In this document: piece by piece, positions 42,330 to 53,942 of the stretch
How positions within the stretch are numbered: the first letter of the stretch is position 1
Layout of the letters: every line of letters begins with the position of its first letter
Origin: Silene latifolia
Lineage: Eukaryota > Streptophyta > Magnoliopsida > Caryophyllales > Caryophyllaceae
Direction: 5' to 3'
Length of the DNA stretch: 64,000 bases
NCBI RefSeq assembly: GCF_048544455.1
Contig: NC_133537.1
Location: 153,028,058-153,092,057, forward strand
The notes under the pieces: generated by a model
Told to the model about the DNA's origin: nothing
The model's input: the letters and a program-made list of their open reading frames with translations, nothing else
Databases searched by the model: none
Program-made: the position numbers and the translations under genes

Positions 42330-45065
42330 TTATTCTTCCTCCTTAGCTTCCTCTAATGGTTCTTCTTCCTCCAATGCTTCTATACTTTCCCGCACATCAT
42401 GAGACAACAAAAACCGCAAACCTTCCTTCTCGACATTGTTAGTAAGGGCCACTTCAAGTGAGTCCCTATGACACAATTGGTAAACTCGATTTGCCAAAGG
42501 TTCAATTACATCAAGAAAGTAATAAAAGCTCAAATCATCGGTCTTTATCATTGTCTCATACACATTGTACCTCAAGATTTTTCCTTCAAATTCCATGGTT
42601 AAATTTCCATCATACATGTCAAGCTTTGTTTTAGAGGTTCTCATGAAAGGTCTCCCTAGCAAAAGGGGCGTAGCCTTGGAGTCCGGCTCCATGTCTAAAA
42701 CATAAAAGTCGGCCAAAAACATGAACTTGTCAACCTCTACTAGCACATATTCTACAAGGCCTTTGGGGTGAATCGTAGAACGGTCCGCTAATTGGATCAC
42801 AACATTGGTCTTAGACAAGGGAGGCAATTTTAAGGTCTCATAAACGGAGTAAGGCATAACATTGATAGAAGACCCCGAGTATAGCATAGCTCTAGCAAAA
42901 TCTTTGCCTCCAGTTGAGCACGGTATAGTTAGCATGCCCGAATCATCACACTTTTTGGGAAGATTTCATTTGAAAATTGCCGAGACATGCCTACTAACCG
43001 TGACTCTTTCAATTCCTTTCCTCGGCTTCCGTTTAGGGGTGCAAAGTTCTTTGAGAAACTTTGCATATCTAGGGACGGATTTAATGATAGTAAAAAGAGG
43101 GATGTTGACCTCACATTTCCTAAAAGTTTCATAAAGATCAGAGTCTTTATCAAACTTCTTGGGATTTGTGAGGGCATTAGGAAATGGTACCTCCGGTTCA
43201 ACATCCTTCAAGAAGTCTTCCAAAGCGTTCTTTGCCGTCCATCCGAGCTCCTCATCCACCTTCTTTGTTGGTGGGGTGTTGGTGCTTTCTTTCTTTCCTT
43301 TGTCCTTGCTCAAAAGATTCTTCTCTTCTTCCCCATTAGCCTTTGAGGGTGTCCCTTTCTATTTTTCAATCACAAGCTCTTCTTCAATTTGCTCTTCAAT
43401 GTCAATGACCCTCTCATGTGACTTTGCCTTTCTCTTCTTCTTTGGAGGAGATTCTAGAGTTCTCCCCTTCCTCAATGTCATTGCACTAGCCTTTTCCTTT
43501 GGAGGGAATGTTGTAGATGGAATTGAGTTGGAGTTCTTTTGATTGTTCTTGGCCATTTCTTGTGCAAGTTGGCCAAGTTGGATCTCAAGATTCTTCATCC
43601 TTGCATCACTTGAGATTTTATCCGCATCCATCTTATCAAACCTCTTGGTTGTATCAGTTTGCCCTTTCATAAGCATCTTGAACATCTCCTTGGTGGATAA
43701 ATCTTCATCTCCTTGAGAAGAGGAGTCTCCCCCTTGAAAATTTTTGTGGTTGCCTTGGTGACCTTGGTTACCAAATTGGAAGGATCCTCCTTTTGCTTGT
43801 TGAAGATTGTTGTTTCTTTGATAATTTGTGCTTTGACCTTGTGAGTTGGAGTTCCTCAAGTGATTGAATTGGCCATTTTGAAAGCTTCTTGAGGTGTCCC
43901 CTCCCCAAGAAAGGTTGGGCTTGTCCCTTGACCCAGTGTTGTAAGTGTTGCCGCTCGGATCATACTTGTAATACCCTCCCCCATTGGGGTTCCTAGAGTT
44001 ATATTGACCATGCATCATGGCACTCACATTCTCCTTGCTTATCCCTTGTTCTTCCATGATGGGGCAAGTCTCCATTGGGTGTGGACCTTGACAAAAATTG
44101 CACTCCAAATTAGACCCTTGTGCTCCTCCTTGATTGTTCCCCACTAGTTGAGCTACCATTTTTGTAAGCTCATCCACGGTTTTCTCAAGCTTGTTGTTGG
44201 AAGAGGAAGGTGTCTCAATGGAGTTAAGAGTCTTTGACCCCCGGCTTCTTCCATAGTTCCTTGTGCTAGCGGCCAACCTTTCTATGATCTCATTTGCCTC
44301 CGCCACGGAATAGTTGTCAACGCCATCACCCGTAGCGGCATTCACCATGATTTGATATTGTTGGGTAAGACCATCACAAAAGTTGACCAAAAGGTCATCA
44401 CCACTAAGACCATGGTAGGGACATTGAGCAACCAACTTCTTGAATCTCTCCCAATACTCATACAAGCTCTCACTTGCATCTTGTTCCGGAGAAGTGATGG
44501 CTATTTTTGCATGGTTATGTCTTGAGTCGGGGTAGTACTTTTCAAGGAAAGCCGCTTTCATGTCCTTCCAAGTACGGATTGTACCCGGTTGAAGGTAAAA
44601 CAACCAATCTTTTGCCGCATATTGTAGTGAAATGGGAAGGCTCTCAACTTAAATTGATCCTCCGTGACACCATTGGGGATGGCACCTTCACACATTATAT
44701 GAAATTCGGAAAGATGGCGGTTTGGGTCATCTCCCGCATGTCCATGGAACTTTGGAAGGTTGTGGATGAAATAACCTTTTAATTTAAATTAAATTGGCAT
44801 TAGCCCCTATGGGTGGGTAGGCTATGCATAGAGGTTGAGTGTCATAATTCCTTACCCGGAGCTCCCTAATAGTCCTTGTATCATTAGCCATTTGTGGATA
44901 TTCTACATCTATTGGATCAACAGAGAGGGGTTCGAAGTCTTCCTCTTCAACTTGTCCTCCCCTTGGAGGTCGTTGATACCAAGGGTTGGTGAATAACCAA
45001 GAATATGCTCCAAATGCGTCTTCTTCAATTGGAGTGAACTCACCACCTTGTTGGGAACTAGGCAT
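42330..45065 (-). pseudogene. Gag-protease of element 1, multiply broken
   Basis: Start ATG 45065 (MPSSQQGGEFTPIEED). Frame changes lie near 44770 and 44640. Then a long open stretch 44603-43359 holds the gag C-terminal half, knuckle CNFCQGPHPMETC (CX2CX3HX4C) and the linker. In-frame stops are at 43361-43359 (element 2 has Glu) and 42968-42966. The protease active-site Asp is replaced by Tyr (codon 42881-42879; ARAMLYSGSSINVMPYS against LDLGSS in element 2). The frame ends with TAA at 42332-42330, in the same register as pol, just before the junction cluster. Confidence 0.9.
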
Positions 45066-45180
45066 AAACCTTTACACTAAACAAAATGGATTAAAACTAC
45101 CACTTACTTCTAACAACAAGGTGGATATAAAAACAACTAAACATGTATTTCACAACTCAAGCTTTTAGCTATGTTGCCCT

Positions 45181-45198
45181 TCCCCGGCAACGGCGCCA
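45181..45198 (-). promoter_or_regulatory. Primer binding site, element 1
   Basis: On the minus strand TGGCGCCGTTGCCGGGGA, five bases after the LTR end. Complementary to the tRNA-Asp 3' end. It fixes the element's orientation as minus. Confidence 0.9.
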
Positions 45199-45203
45199 AA
45201 ATT

Positions 45204-46705
45204 TGGTAGGGCGATAACTAGGTGTCGTATTAACTAATTATTCTACCAAATTAAATATTTATAAACCAAACTTGACTCTACACTATGCAATTAAGAATAG
45301 TAGTAAAGGGAAGTAAGGGTCGAACCCAAGAGAAGGGATTAAGACTAAAGCTTGAATTAAACTAATGACAATGAACAAAACACAAGACTAGGCACAAACT
45401 ATGAATATTAACAATGGACAACAATTGAAAACACATAAGAGGAGAATTGACATGGAGGAAACAAGTAACAAGATGAAAAAGATATGGTCTTGCTTATGAA
45501 ACAAAGTAACAAACACTTGGTATGCAAACAACAATAATATGAGAGGAAACTTGGTATAATCCTACAAGTTCCACCTTTTCTCAAAGTATGACTCTTTTCT
45601 CTCTAAATTCATTTACCCAACAACAAACCTCAAGCAAATGATTACCACTATCTAAGACAATAATGATAATCCTACTTAAACTACAAATTCTAACATTAAA
45701 CCATGTATGAATTGTAGCTAAGAGCATGAAGAGTAAAACCAAGAGGAAAGCAAATGGAATATCACAAGAGTATGTCTAAGCCAACAAACTCAATGACCTA
45801 TTCAATTTCTACTCACAAAGGTTGATACTTTAAACCAAGATAACAACAATATGAGTTGCTTCAACAAGACATCACAAAAGTAAGAAATTTGCAACATTCA
45901 AGCAATAGATGAGTGTTATAGAGGCAAGGGTAATTACTTCTCACAACAAAAACATTCATCATGACATTCAAACATAGAAATTGAAATAAATGAAAGAGTA
46001 GAGATTAGAGAGTTAATACAATGATAAAGATGAAAGCTTGAAATGGATTACACCAAGTAGTGGAAGATTAGCCTTCCATAGTCTTCATAAAACCCAAATA
46101 ACAAAGAAAGATTACAACTTTTGTAGAAAAGTCTTCTAAAATGTTACAAGATTCCCCCCCTAATTACGAGAGTGAATGAGATTATATGAGATTGTATGAT
46201 GTCCTTGAGGTCTTCAAATCTTGGGTATATATATGGCTTCACGGAAACCTAAAAAGATCCTCACTTAAGAAGCCCAAATGCGAATTAGAGAGCCCCGTAA
46301 AACAAAGCTGCGTTTGCATAAAGTTGCTCTTGCTGTGCAATTAGGCGCGCTGTGGGCCGCTTCATTTGCGCGCAGTCGCGCTTAAGCTCGCATTTGGAAT
46401 TCTCAATTCCTTTGCTTCTTGACCTCTTCAATTGATCTCAATTCTTCTCATCTTCACTCTTTACTTCTCCTAGTTGGATATTTGGCCATATGTGAGGTGC
46501 TTGCGCCATGTCTTGACCGTGGAAAGGTTCTCCTCGACCCTCGGGTTCCGTGCATCAAAATCAAGTATAAAACGAGGTAAAATGGACAAGTTACCAAATC
46601 ATAACCAATTATCAATTATTAGGATAAACATACCTAAAGACCCATATTAAAAGATATGAGGGTGATAAAATCACCCTCTTAGACCGACACAAACCACTAC
46701 TATCA
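45204..46705 (-). repeat. Element 1 5' LTR
   Basis: A complete 1502-bp LTR bounded by TGGTAGGG and CACTACTATCA (plus-strand reading). The motif cluster near 46310-46385 (AGCTGCGTTTGC to CGCAGTCGCGC) is visibly shorter in its repeats and more diverged from the left copy than the rest of the LTR. A TATA-like site lies at about 46225-46234. Confidence 0.93.
46310..46385 (-). repeat. Element 1 motif cluster in U3 (right LTR)
   Basis: Degenerate TGCGC words (AGCTGCGTTTGC, GGCGCGCTGTGGGCC, TTTGCGCGCAGTCGCGC) at the site where the left LTR has clean CCTGCGCAATCGGGCGCAGC and TTTGCGCAGGCTGCGC copies. It is upstream of the TATA box on the minus strand. Confidence 0.75.
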
Positions 46706-46710
46706 ACTTA
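46706..46710. repeat. Right target site duplication of element 1 (ACTTA)
   Basis: Matches 10118-10122 and closes the outermost insertion. Confidence 0.93.
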
Positions 46711-47046
46711 TAATTTTTTTTGATGGCGATGGGCACCCGGTGGTACTGAATCTTGATACCACCCTAATTAAAGAAAAAAAATTAAATAATAATAATTTGA
46801 TTTTTAATTTTGCGCCGAACTTCTACGGACAAAAACGGAATTTGAGCAACTTTACATTGATAAGAAAAGTATTTCACAGTTGTCGTCTTCTTCATTAACT
46901 TGGAGACCAAAAATATTTCAAGCTCACTTTGGCTCATCGAGAAAAAGAAAAATATATAATAATTATTTCACGATATTAACTACGAGAAAATCATTAGTGT
47001 TTGAGTTTGAGGTTAATGAGCAGTTTTGGAACGATCTCAAATGATA
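46711..47046. other. AT-rich DNA right of the nest
   Basis: No gene is seen. It begins with a diverged copy (46722-46820) of the block at 9856-9960, in the same orientation. Confidence 0.45.
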
Positions 47047-48229
47047 TCCCCTATTTACTAAATGAATAGGCGATTCTACTTTTTTTCCCGCCTAAAATAT
47101 TAACTTCTAATTGAGCTTTTAAGTTTTACATTCTACTTTGGACCAAGTCTAACATAAAAAATGATTGCCAAAAAAAAAATATAACGTCCTTCTATTCAAG
47201 ATATGTGATATATTAAGAAGCCCAAATCTGTGATAATAAAGGAAGATTTAGAAGGGAGGAATATTTACTAAATGTTTACTAAATGAATAGAACTGTGTTA
47301 GCATGAGTATATAGACATAATGAACTTTATAGACGGATTTATAGACGTGATCTAAAATAGAGTATATAGACATAATGAACTATATAAGGGCAAAAAATTA
47401 TTGTCTTATATCACGTGATCTAAACTAGGAAATAAGACAATAATTTATAGACGTAATGCATTCAAGATTAGTGAATATTAATCAAGCTCTTAGCAAATTT
47501 GCTATTAAGATTACTTAAAATTCTAGATTAATATAATCTGTCTCTAATACACGTCTTTCTTGAATGGCCTCTATCTACTAAAAGAATAGGTAAACTCACT
47601 CTTTTTCCCACCAAAAAGCATCTTTCTAAATAACGAAATTATTAATAATTTAATTGTATTAACTAAATAAGGAAATTAATAAATATAATGTATTTCATTA
47701 TATAATTCTTTTTATTAAAATTAATCATTTCATCAAATTATATAATTTTCACTAAAAACTAAATTATAATATTTTAATTAAAATATAAATAAAGGCAAAA
47801 TATAAACTATTAAATATTTTATTGATACTATTATTTGAGAATGAGTTGACTCATACTATGTATAAACAAAACTATTAACCGTTTGGATTACTTTCAGGAC
47901 CAAAAAAATTGAGAGAATTTATAAATTGTAATCATTAGCTTTGTAGTTTAAAAAATACCTTTTCAAAAAATTCACTTCAGCACATTACTCAATTCTCTTG
48001 AATTAATTTTTAATTTTTTTTTCTCGAAACAAAATACAATAACAAGAAAAATGAACAATTAATGAGATACCACTATTATTTTACAGTTCAATTTTATTCA
48101 ATTTTCTTGAATAATTTTACAGTTCAATATTTTTTCTCATATCAAAATATAATGACGTGAAATATGAAAATAATACAAAAATAAAAACTCTATAAATACC
48201 GCGCATTAATTGCGCGAGATCTAAACTAG
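47047..48229 (+). mobile_element. Helitron-like element A (non-autonomous)
   Basis: Starts TCCCCTATTTACTAAATGAA after an A and ends with the stem GCGC-ATTAATT-GCGC, a short spacer and CTAG (48226-48229) before a T. TC start, 3' hairpin, CTRR end and A/T target fit a Helitron. A second start-like sequence (TCTATCTACTAAAAGAATAG) at 47570 suggests another, nested or truncated, copy inside. The interior is very AT-rich with no Rep/helicase coding. Confidence 0.55.
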
Positions 48230-48914
48230 TCCCCTTACTACTAAGAGAATAAAAATCTCTTAGTAGTTTTCCGCCCAACTCCCCCCTACTTTAATGGGCC
48301 CGTGCTTTATGTACTTAAGTCATCACAAATAAGATGCTGATTAATGGGCATTTGCTGAGTTGAACCCACTATCTAATTAAGAATATAGAAACATATTGAT
48401 TTCAACGTATAACCAAAAAATTGATTTCAACGTATAACCCAAAAAATCTTTTTGACTTTTCTAATTAAGAATCTTATATGGAAATAAAATAATTTCCCAC
48501 TGATTACACCACCATTCTCACGTATAACCAAAAAAATCTGACTAAGATAATAACAATCCTATATGGAAACAAATTGTTTCTACATAATTTCACAGATCTC
48601 ATTACAACCAACCAAAATATTTTTTTGGTTTTTCATTTGCTTCAAAAATTGTTTCTACATAATTTCGCAGATCTCATTACAACCAACCAAAATATTTTTT
48701 TGGTTTTTCATTTGCTTCAAAAATTACCCAAAATATACAATATCTCATATCAATTTATCAGAGATCAAATCCAAAATATACAAATCTCATATCAATTTAT
48801 CAGAGATCAAATCCGAAAATACAAATCTCATATTAAGCTAATGATTTTATTGTATTTTCAGCTTTATAAACAAAATCTTAAAAATGCCGTGCTGTAGCAC
48901 GGGTCCTATACTAG
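48230..48914 (+). mobile_element. Helitron-like element C (non-autonomous)
   Basis: Begins TCCCCTTACTACTAAGAG and ends with the hairpin CCGTGC-TGTA-GCACGG (48887-48902), then GTCCTATACTAG and T. Its start resembles that of element A. It contains a 76-bp tandem duplication (48571-48726, GTTTCTACATAATTTC to TTTGCTTCAAAAATT) and a second duplication with CTCATATCAATTTATCAGAG at 48747-48815. Open frames here are products of these repeats. Confidence 0.65.
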
Positions 48915-49218
48915 TTAATGTATTAAGTGTATAACCGTCTTAGAAGAGAAGACTCGACATATTATAACTACAATGAACCAATTTAAGTTCAACTTGAATC
49001 TAATTATCTCGATTTCCATTCTTGAAACTCTATATAAGGCTGTAAGCGGTGTAGTGTTTATAAGCAGGATGTTTGATGTATAAGTCATTGTTTCATGATT
49101 CCGGCCAAATGCAAATGCTTTGTGCACAATTCATTCAACTATTGCGTTTGTTGGAAAACTCCTACAAAGGTGGCAACGAAAATGTTTCACACAACTGATT
49201 TACTTTTATACGGTATTG
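48915..49218. other. AT-rich spacer
   Basis: No feature is recognised beyond short chance frames. Confidence 0.4.
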
Positions 49219-49920
49219 ATTTTCGCAGTACGCATTTTACTCATTACAATACACTTTTGACTATTTTGCCCTTCTCATTTCCCCTCCATCGTTTTCTCTC
49301 CTCTTATCTCCCATCTTCTTTATCATCTATCTCCCTCTCATCATGCCCACAACTGCCTCCGCTGCCACCCCCACCCCTGCCACATGCCCCTTTTTACGCG
49401 CACGATCAATATCAAGCGAAATTCGGTCCGAACAAGAGGAATCGAAACAAGAATAAAAACACGAAGAAGCTCAAATTTAAAACTGCAACTATTTATTTAA
49501 TGTCAGGTAAACTTCAAGTCATTAAATTGAAGAGATTATAAAGTTTAGATCTTGCACAAAAATAAAGCGATCGAAAATACACATAGGCCCTAATTAAGTA
49601 GAATTGTCAGATGATTTAAGGTTCATAATTCTTATAAATAGGAAAATAATTACTCTGTAGCATAATTAAGAATGGTCATAAAGTTTGTATGATGTTTCGA
49701 CTTCCGTGCAATGTGGAGACAATCTTCATTGTTTAAGATGATCTACTTGAGTGTCCATGATTTCTATATTGATTAACTTTAAAGATGATAGATTTGCGAG
49801 TAAGATTGATTGGGATTTTGGGAGGAATTGCAATTTTTGTTTATTTTTAGGTTAAGGGTATACAGTGGAAATAATTGGGAAAAATGTACTAAGTTGAGAG
49901 TTTTGCGTACTGCGAAAATA
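49219..49920. mobile_element. TIR element (about 0.7 kb)
   Basis: The left end reads TTTTCGCAGTACGCA and the reversed right end reads TTTTCGCAGTACGCAAAACTC, with weaker pairing further in. I could not fix a target duplication, so the superfamily is open. An open frame covers the left part (49095-49541), but it begins outside the element and resembles no protein I know. Confidence 0.5.
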
Positions 49921-50409
49921 AATTACGCTTTTATATTATAATTAGATATGAATTATTAAGTTCCTTAATTGCCCTTTTTTATTAATTAGTTTGAAATTCA
50001 AAAAATAAGGGAGGGAAACTAAAATATTAAGCAATTTACTATTATACCCTGGGTGGTGCTCAGTTATTACCAGTCATTGTGTAGGACTATGCGAAAAAGG
50101 ACCAAGGTCAGTAGCTTATTAAATAATCTCGTTTGTAAATCCATTAGGTTCCTATAATTACGTAACTAAGTTGTTCAGTAAATAAAATACTCTTCCAGTT
50201 TCAATAGTTTATTTCTATTTTCAGTTATCTTCAAGGTGAATTTTAAATAAAGATAAAATATAATTGAGACAAACGAAGTAATGAATACTTAACACAAAAA
50301 TTCCTATTATTCGCATGCGTTGAATTTACATGAGTTTCTTTCAAAAGAAGATTAATGATTATTCCTACGTACCTTGTTTGGTTGGTGCTGTCAACATGAG
50401 AGATACAAC
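49921..50409. other. AT-rich intergenic DNA
   Basis: Nothing recognised. Confidence 0.4.
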
Positions 50410-50682
50410 CTCCGATCTAGACAGATGGTAACACTTACCTAAAATAGATGAATCACACCAATGGTAACATACTATATTTGGCATAAGAAATGCATAAATT
50501 ATCCTTACACCCACTACCTATTTACAACTTTACTATTCATTCACCCACTCATCAACTATTTATTTAATCCATCTAAACCCATGTGACCCAATTAAACTTC
50601 CTACTTTACCCTTCACTTTTCCACCTTTTCTTAAATAACCACTTTTTTCCTATATTACCAATTTTCTCGATCAGAGGGAGAG
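50410..50682. mobile_element. MITE, family M copy 1
   Basis: Begins CTCCGATCTAGACAGATGGTAA and ends TCGATCAGAGGGAGAGTA, giving CTCC/GATC inverted ends. Its TGGTAACACTTACCTA to CACACCAATGGTAACAT section matches the reverse of 52610-52665, so this and 52403-52683 are two copies of one family in opposite orientation. Confidence 0.6.
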
Positions 50683-51617
50683 TATATGTATAACAATGAC
50701 AACTAACAAGCCAATTCATGGACTATACAACCAGATGTATATGTTGTACGGTGTAGAACCTGAGCTATGTGTCAAAGTATCCGAGCTTTATATTAAAAAA
50801 TATGAGCTTTATTAGAAAATATTGAGTACATTCATTTACACATTAAAAACATGAAATTTAAATTAGCTCAAAAAAAATACACGAAAGCTCGAATTCTTAT
50901 ACTTGGTTGTACCATCCTTATGGTACAACTGGATGTATAATCCTATTTGTGCCAAGACATGCTTTCTCTATCCTTAGTTTTTATTTCATTTCCATTATAA
51001 CCAAACTCTTCGATATTAATGATTCTAAATGCAAAAGTACAAATAGATAAATATTTACAATGGTGCCCCTGAACACACTTTTCATATGGTATCCAATATT
51101 TTAAGTTTGTGTATATTGTACCCTCCACATTTCATTTTCCAACACAATATGCTTTTTTTTTTTGTCGCTATAAAAAAAATTAATTGAGCCTAACTCCTAC
51201 ATCGAAATTCGGAATCGACAATTTTTTTTGTTTTAAAATGTATCTTGTCATAATCTACGATTCGAGATAACAAAAATTTTGATTCCCATTTTCTAGGGTT
51301 TTTTTCCCGAGAATCTTAAATCGACCATAATTTCGATCTTAAATTTCCGAATGATCGTTTTTCGCTTTATAAAATATAGATCTCGAAGAGATAATCAGTT
51401 TTAAAAAGAAAATTGGTCAATTTCGATTTCTGGTTTATGATTTATGCTCAATTGAAAATTTTAAGAAAGATAAAAAGGGGAACCAAGTGAATTTTCTTAT
51501 TAGTTTAAGAAAGTTGTTTGAAAGTGACATTGTATAGAGCAAATTCGGTCGCTCAGTTATTATAATTCATTTAAGTAAATCAAACAATTTCTAGTTCTAA
51601 AACATCGTCACAATTCA
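50683..51617. other. AT-rich intergenic DNA
   Basis: No gene or complete element is recognised. Short open frames on both strands have no coding character. Confidence 0.4.
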
Positions 51618-53317
51618 TCTTATATATATATATAAAAAATTGGTTTGAAACGCTGTGGATTCGCCACGTGTCAACCCAGCCTTAAATACACGTATTAATT
51701 ACAGTTGGAATTAAATACAAACATAATAAATGCTGTATAAATCTCAGCAAAATATTAATTATAGTTTAATAAATTTTATTATAAAATTATATTAAATAAT
51801 TACGTTGATTTGATTCCAAATTTATTAAAAAGTTATTTTGATAAAAATTCTAAAATGTAAATAATTACGTTCATTGTGAAAAATGCTTTCAATTGAGTAT
51901 AATTTTTATTATATTTATTGAAATATTTATTTTGATATGTAAAGATGATTAAAGTGAGTGCCTCACAATGTTTTACATTTACGTAAAAAAACATTTTGAG
52001 AAAGTTATAAAACTTAGATTATTAAATCCATTAAGAAAAATATATTTGGAAGACTCGTTGTATATATTAAAAACATAACTTTAAAAAAACTACAAAGAGA
52101 TAAGTTTTTATAGTCTGGGAATGAAAAAAATTATATTGGACAAATTGAATACATATGAGCTTTTGATAGGTTTCAATAGTGTGATAACGAGTATGTGTAC
52201 GAGTGTGTATCTACATAGTGATCGCGAGTGCATTTGAATAATCAAAACAAAAGTAATGATTATTAAGTAATATAGTATTATAAACGACATGAAAGTAGAA
52301 AACACGTTACATTTTTCTTTAATATCTTTAATTAAATATGTATAAGTCAAATATAAAATATTGATTATAATTAACCAAATACTCCGTATTACTTTTAGTT
52401 AAATACTCCCGCCATACCATACAAATGGTAACGTGGTAAAAAATGGGGTTTTTAAGAAAAAATGGTAAAAGAAGGGGTAAAGAGGGAAGAAAATAGGCGG
52501 GGTATGTAATTGTGGGTTTAATTGTGAGTTGATAGGTTTGGTATGTAGTGGTATTTTATGTAAATATCAAATGGGTATAAGGATAATTTGGTAATGTTGT
52601 GGGGCCAAATAAGGAATGTTATCATTGGTGTGGTACGACTCTATTAGATAAGTGTTACCATTGGTCTGGTACGGAGAGAGTATTTTATATGTTATCTTTT
52701 AAATACTTTGAAGTTAAACATCAAAAAATAATATTTGAGAAAGTTGAACCTATTATATTTATAGGTAATAAATTCTTAAACATCATTATATATAATTGTT
52801 TAAAAAAACAAAAGGTGCAAATTTCTCATAGATATGTTTGACACATATCACATGCAAGACACAATCAAAATATTTGAATAAATTGAGTTTGAACTCTATA
52901 TGTTTGATAGATAAATGTCACATGTTTTACATAAAAAATTAAAAATTACATAAAATTATGTTCACATCATTTTGAATAAATACTAATTGATTTGAGACAT
53001 AAAGTATCGTGAAATGATATAATTTGAGAACTTATTATTGATTGTTGTATTATTCGAATAAATTTTATTTTGATTAATATGATATTTCACCAGTCACAAA
53101 TTTATTTATAAAACGTTGATCATGCATAATTAATTATCACTTATTATTTTCAATTAAAACTCTTATGTATTTTATTTTAAAACATTGAAGTTAAATCTAA
53201 AAATATTAAATTTGAAAAAAAATATTTATAAGAGAAAATATTGAAATATATAATTTTTCTTCAGTTATAATCATAAAATATTAAAACAGGCCGTGCGAAG
53301 CGCGAGATACTACCTAG
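51618..53317 (+). mobile_element. Helitron-like element D (non-autonomous, 1.7 kb)
   Basis: Starts TCTTATATATATATATAAAA after an A. Ends with the stem CGTGC-GAA-GCGCG (one G.T pair), then AGATACTACCTAG before a T. It has no Rep/helicase and an AT-rich interior. It contains the second copy of MITE family M. Confidence 0.6.
52403..52683. mobile_element. MITE, family M copy 2, inside Helitron-like element D
   Basis: Inverted ends ATACTCCCGCCATACCATAC and (reversed right end) ATACTCTCTCCGTACCAGAC beside TA. The interior matches copy 1 in reverse. TA-flanked ends suggest the Stowaway/mariner type. Confidence 0.65.
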
Positions 53318-53573
53318 TATAAAGTATTTTCCTGAAAAAGGAATTAAATCCCGTTTAGGCTCCTCGTCATCATCATCATAAAAGTTCGATTAACTTTCAC
53401 CCTATCTAATTTTTGTTTTCGTGAAATTGTAAGACTTTGTTTCCTGGGTTTTAATTTGCACAAATAACACGTCAAACTAAAAAAAAACAAAATCACATCT
53501 TAAATCATACCTATTGAATACTCACCAATTTATAATGTTCTGTCCACATTGGAAGATGATACACTTATACGAG

Positions 53574-53942
53574 CAGAGGTGCTCATTGGGCTGGGCTGGG
53601 TCGGGTTGGTGCGGTACAAGGGCGGGCTGAGCTGGGCTGGGGTAGAGTAGCACTGACACGGCACTAACATAGGACTGGGCTGGGCCGGGCTGGTTTTGGT
53701 CAGGCCCGGGCACGACACTATAGGGGCGGGCCGGGGCGGGCTGGTTTATTTTTTTTTGTTTTTTTTAAAAAAACGGGCTGGAAACCGGGCTGGGCTGAAA
53801 AAACCCAACACCAACACAGCCCGTAGGGCTGACCGGGTTGGGCCGGGCTAGGCCATGTGCTGGCCGGGCTGCTGAATTCTTGCCCATGAGACCGGGCTGG
53901 GTCGGGCTGTGCTGGGCTGGCCCGCCATGTTGTCCACCTCTA
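53574..53942. mobile_element. hAT-type non-autonomous element with a GGGCTGG-rich interior
   Basis: Ends CAGAGGTG and CACCTCTA are inverted (one mismatch at the tip), flanked by a perfect 8-bp duplication TATACGAG at 53566-53573 and 53943-53950. This is the hAT signature. The 369-bp interior is an irregular GGGCTGGGC/GGGCCGGGCT repeat with a short A/T run in the middle, far more GC-rich than its surroundings. Confidence 0.85.

Larger units (their letters stand above)
10123..46705 (-). mobile_element. Element 1: Athila-type Ty3/gypsy retrotransposon, outermost of the nest
   Basis: Both LTRs are present (right 45204-46705; left 10123-11275 plus 35127-35475, split by element 2). They are 1502 bp each once the nested insertion and its duplication are removed. 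The order on the minus strand is 5' LTR, PBS (45198-45181), gag-protease, RT-RNaseH-integrase, third ORF, conserved 3' noncoding region, polypurine tract, 3' LTR. A tRNA-Asp-type PBS and an extra ORF after integrase are Athila hallmarks. All three coding regions carry stops and frameshifts, although the paired LTRs look only a few percent diverged by eye. It is flanked by ACTTA duplications. Confidence 0.92.

Noticed and set aside
49095..49541. 148-codon open frame with a proline-rich centre
   Set aside because: It crosses the edge of a TIR element, has no homologue I recognise and is made of low-complexity Ser/Leu and Pro runs.
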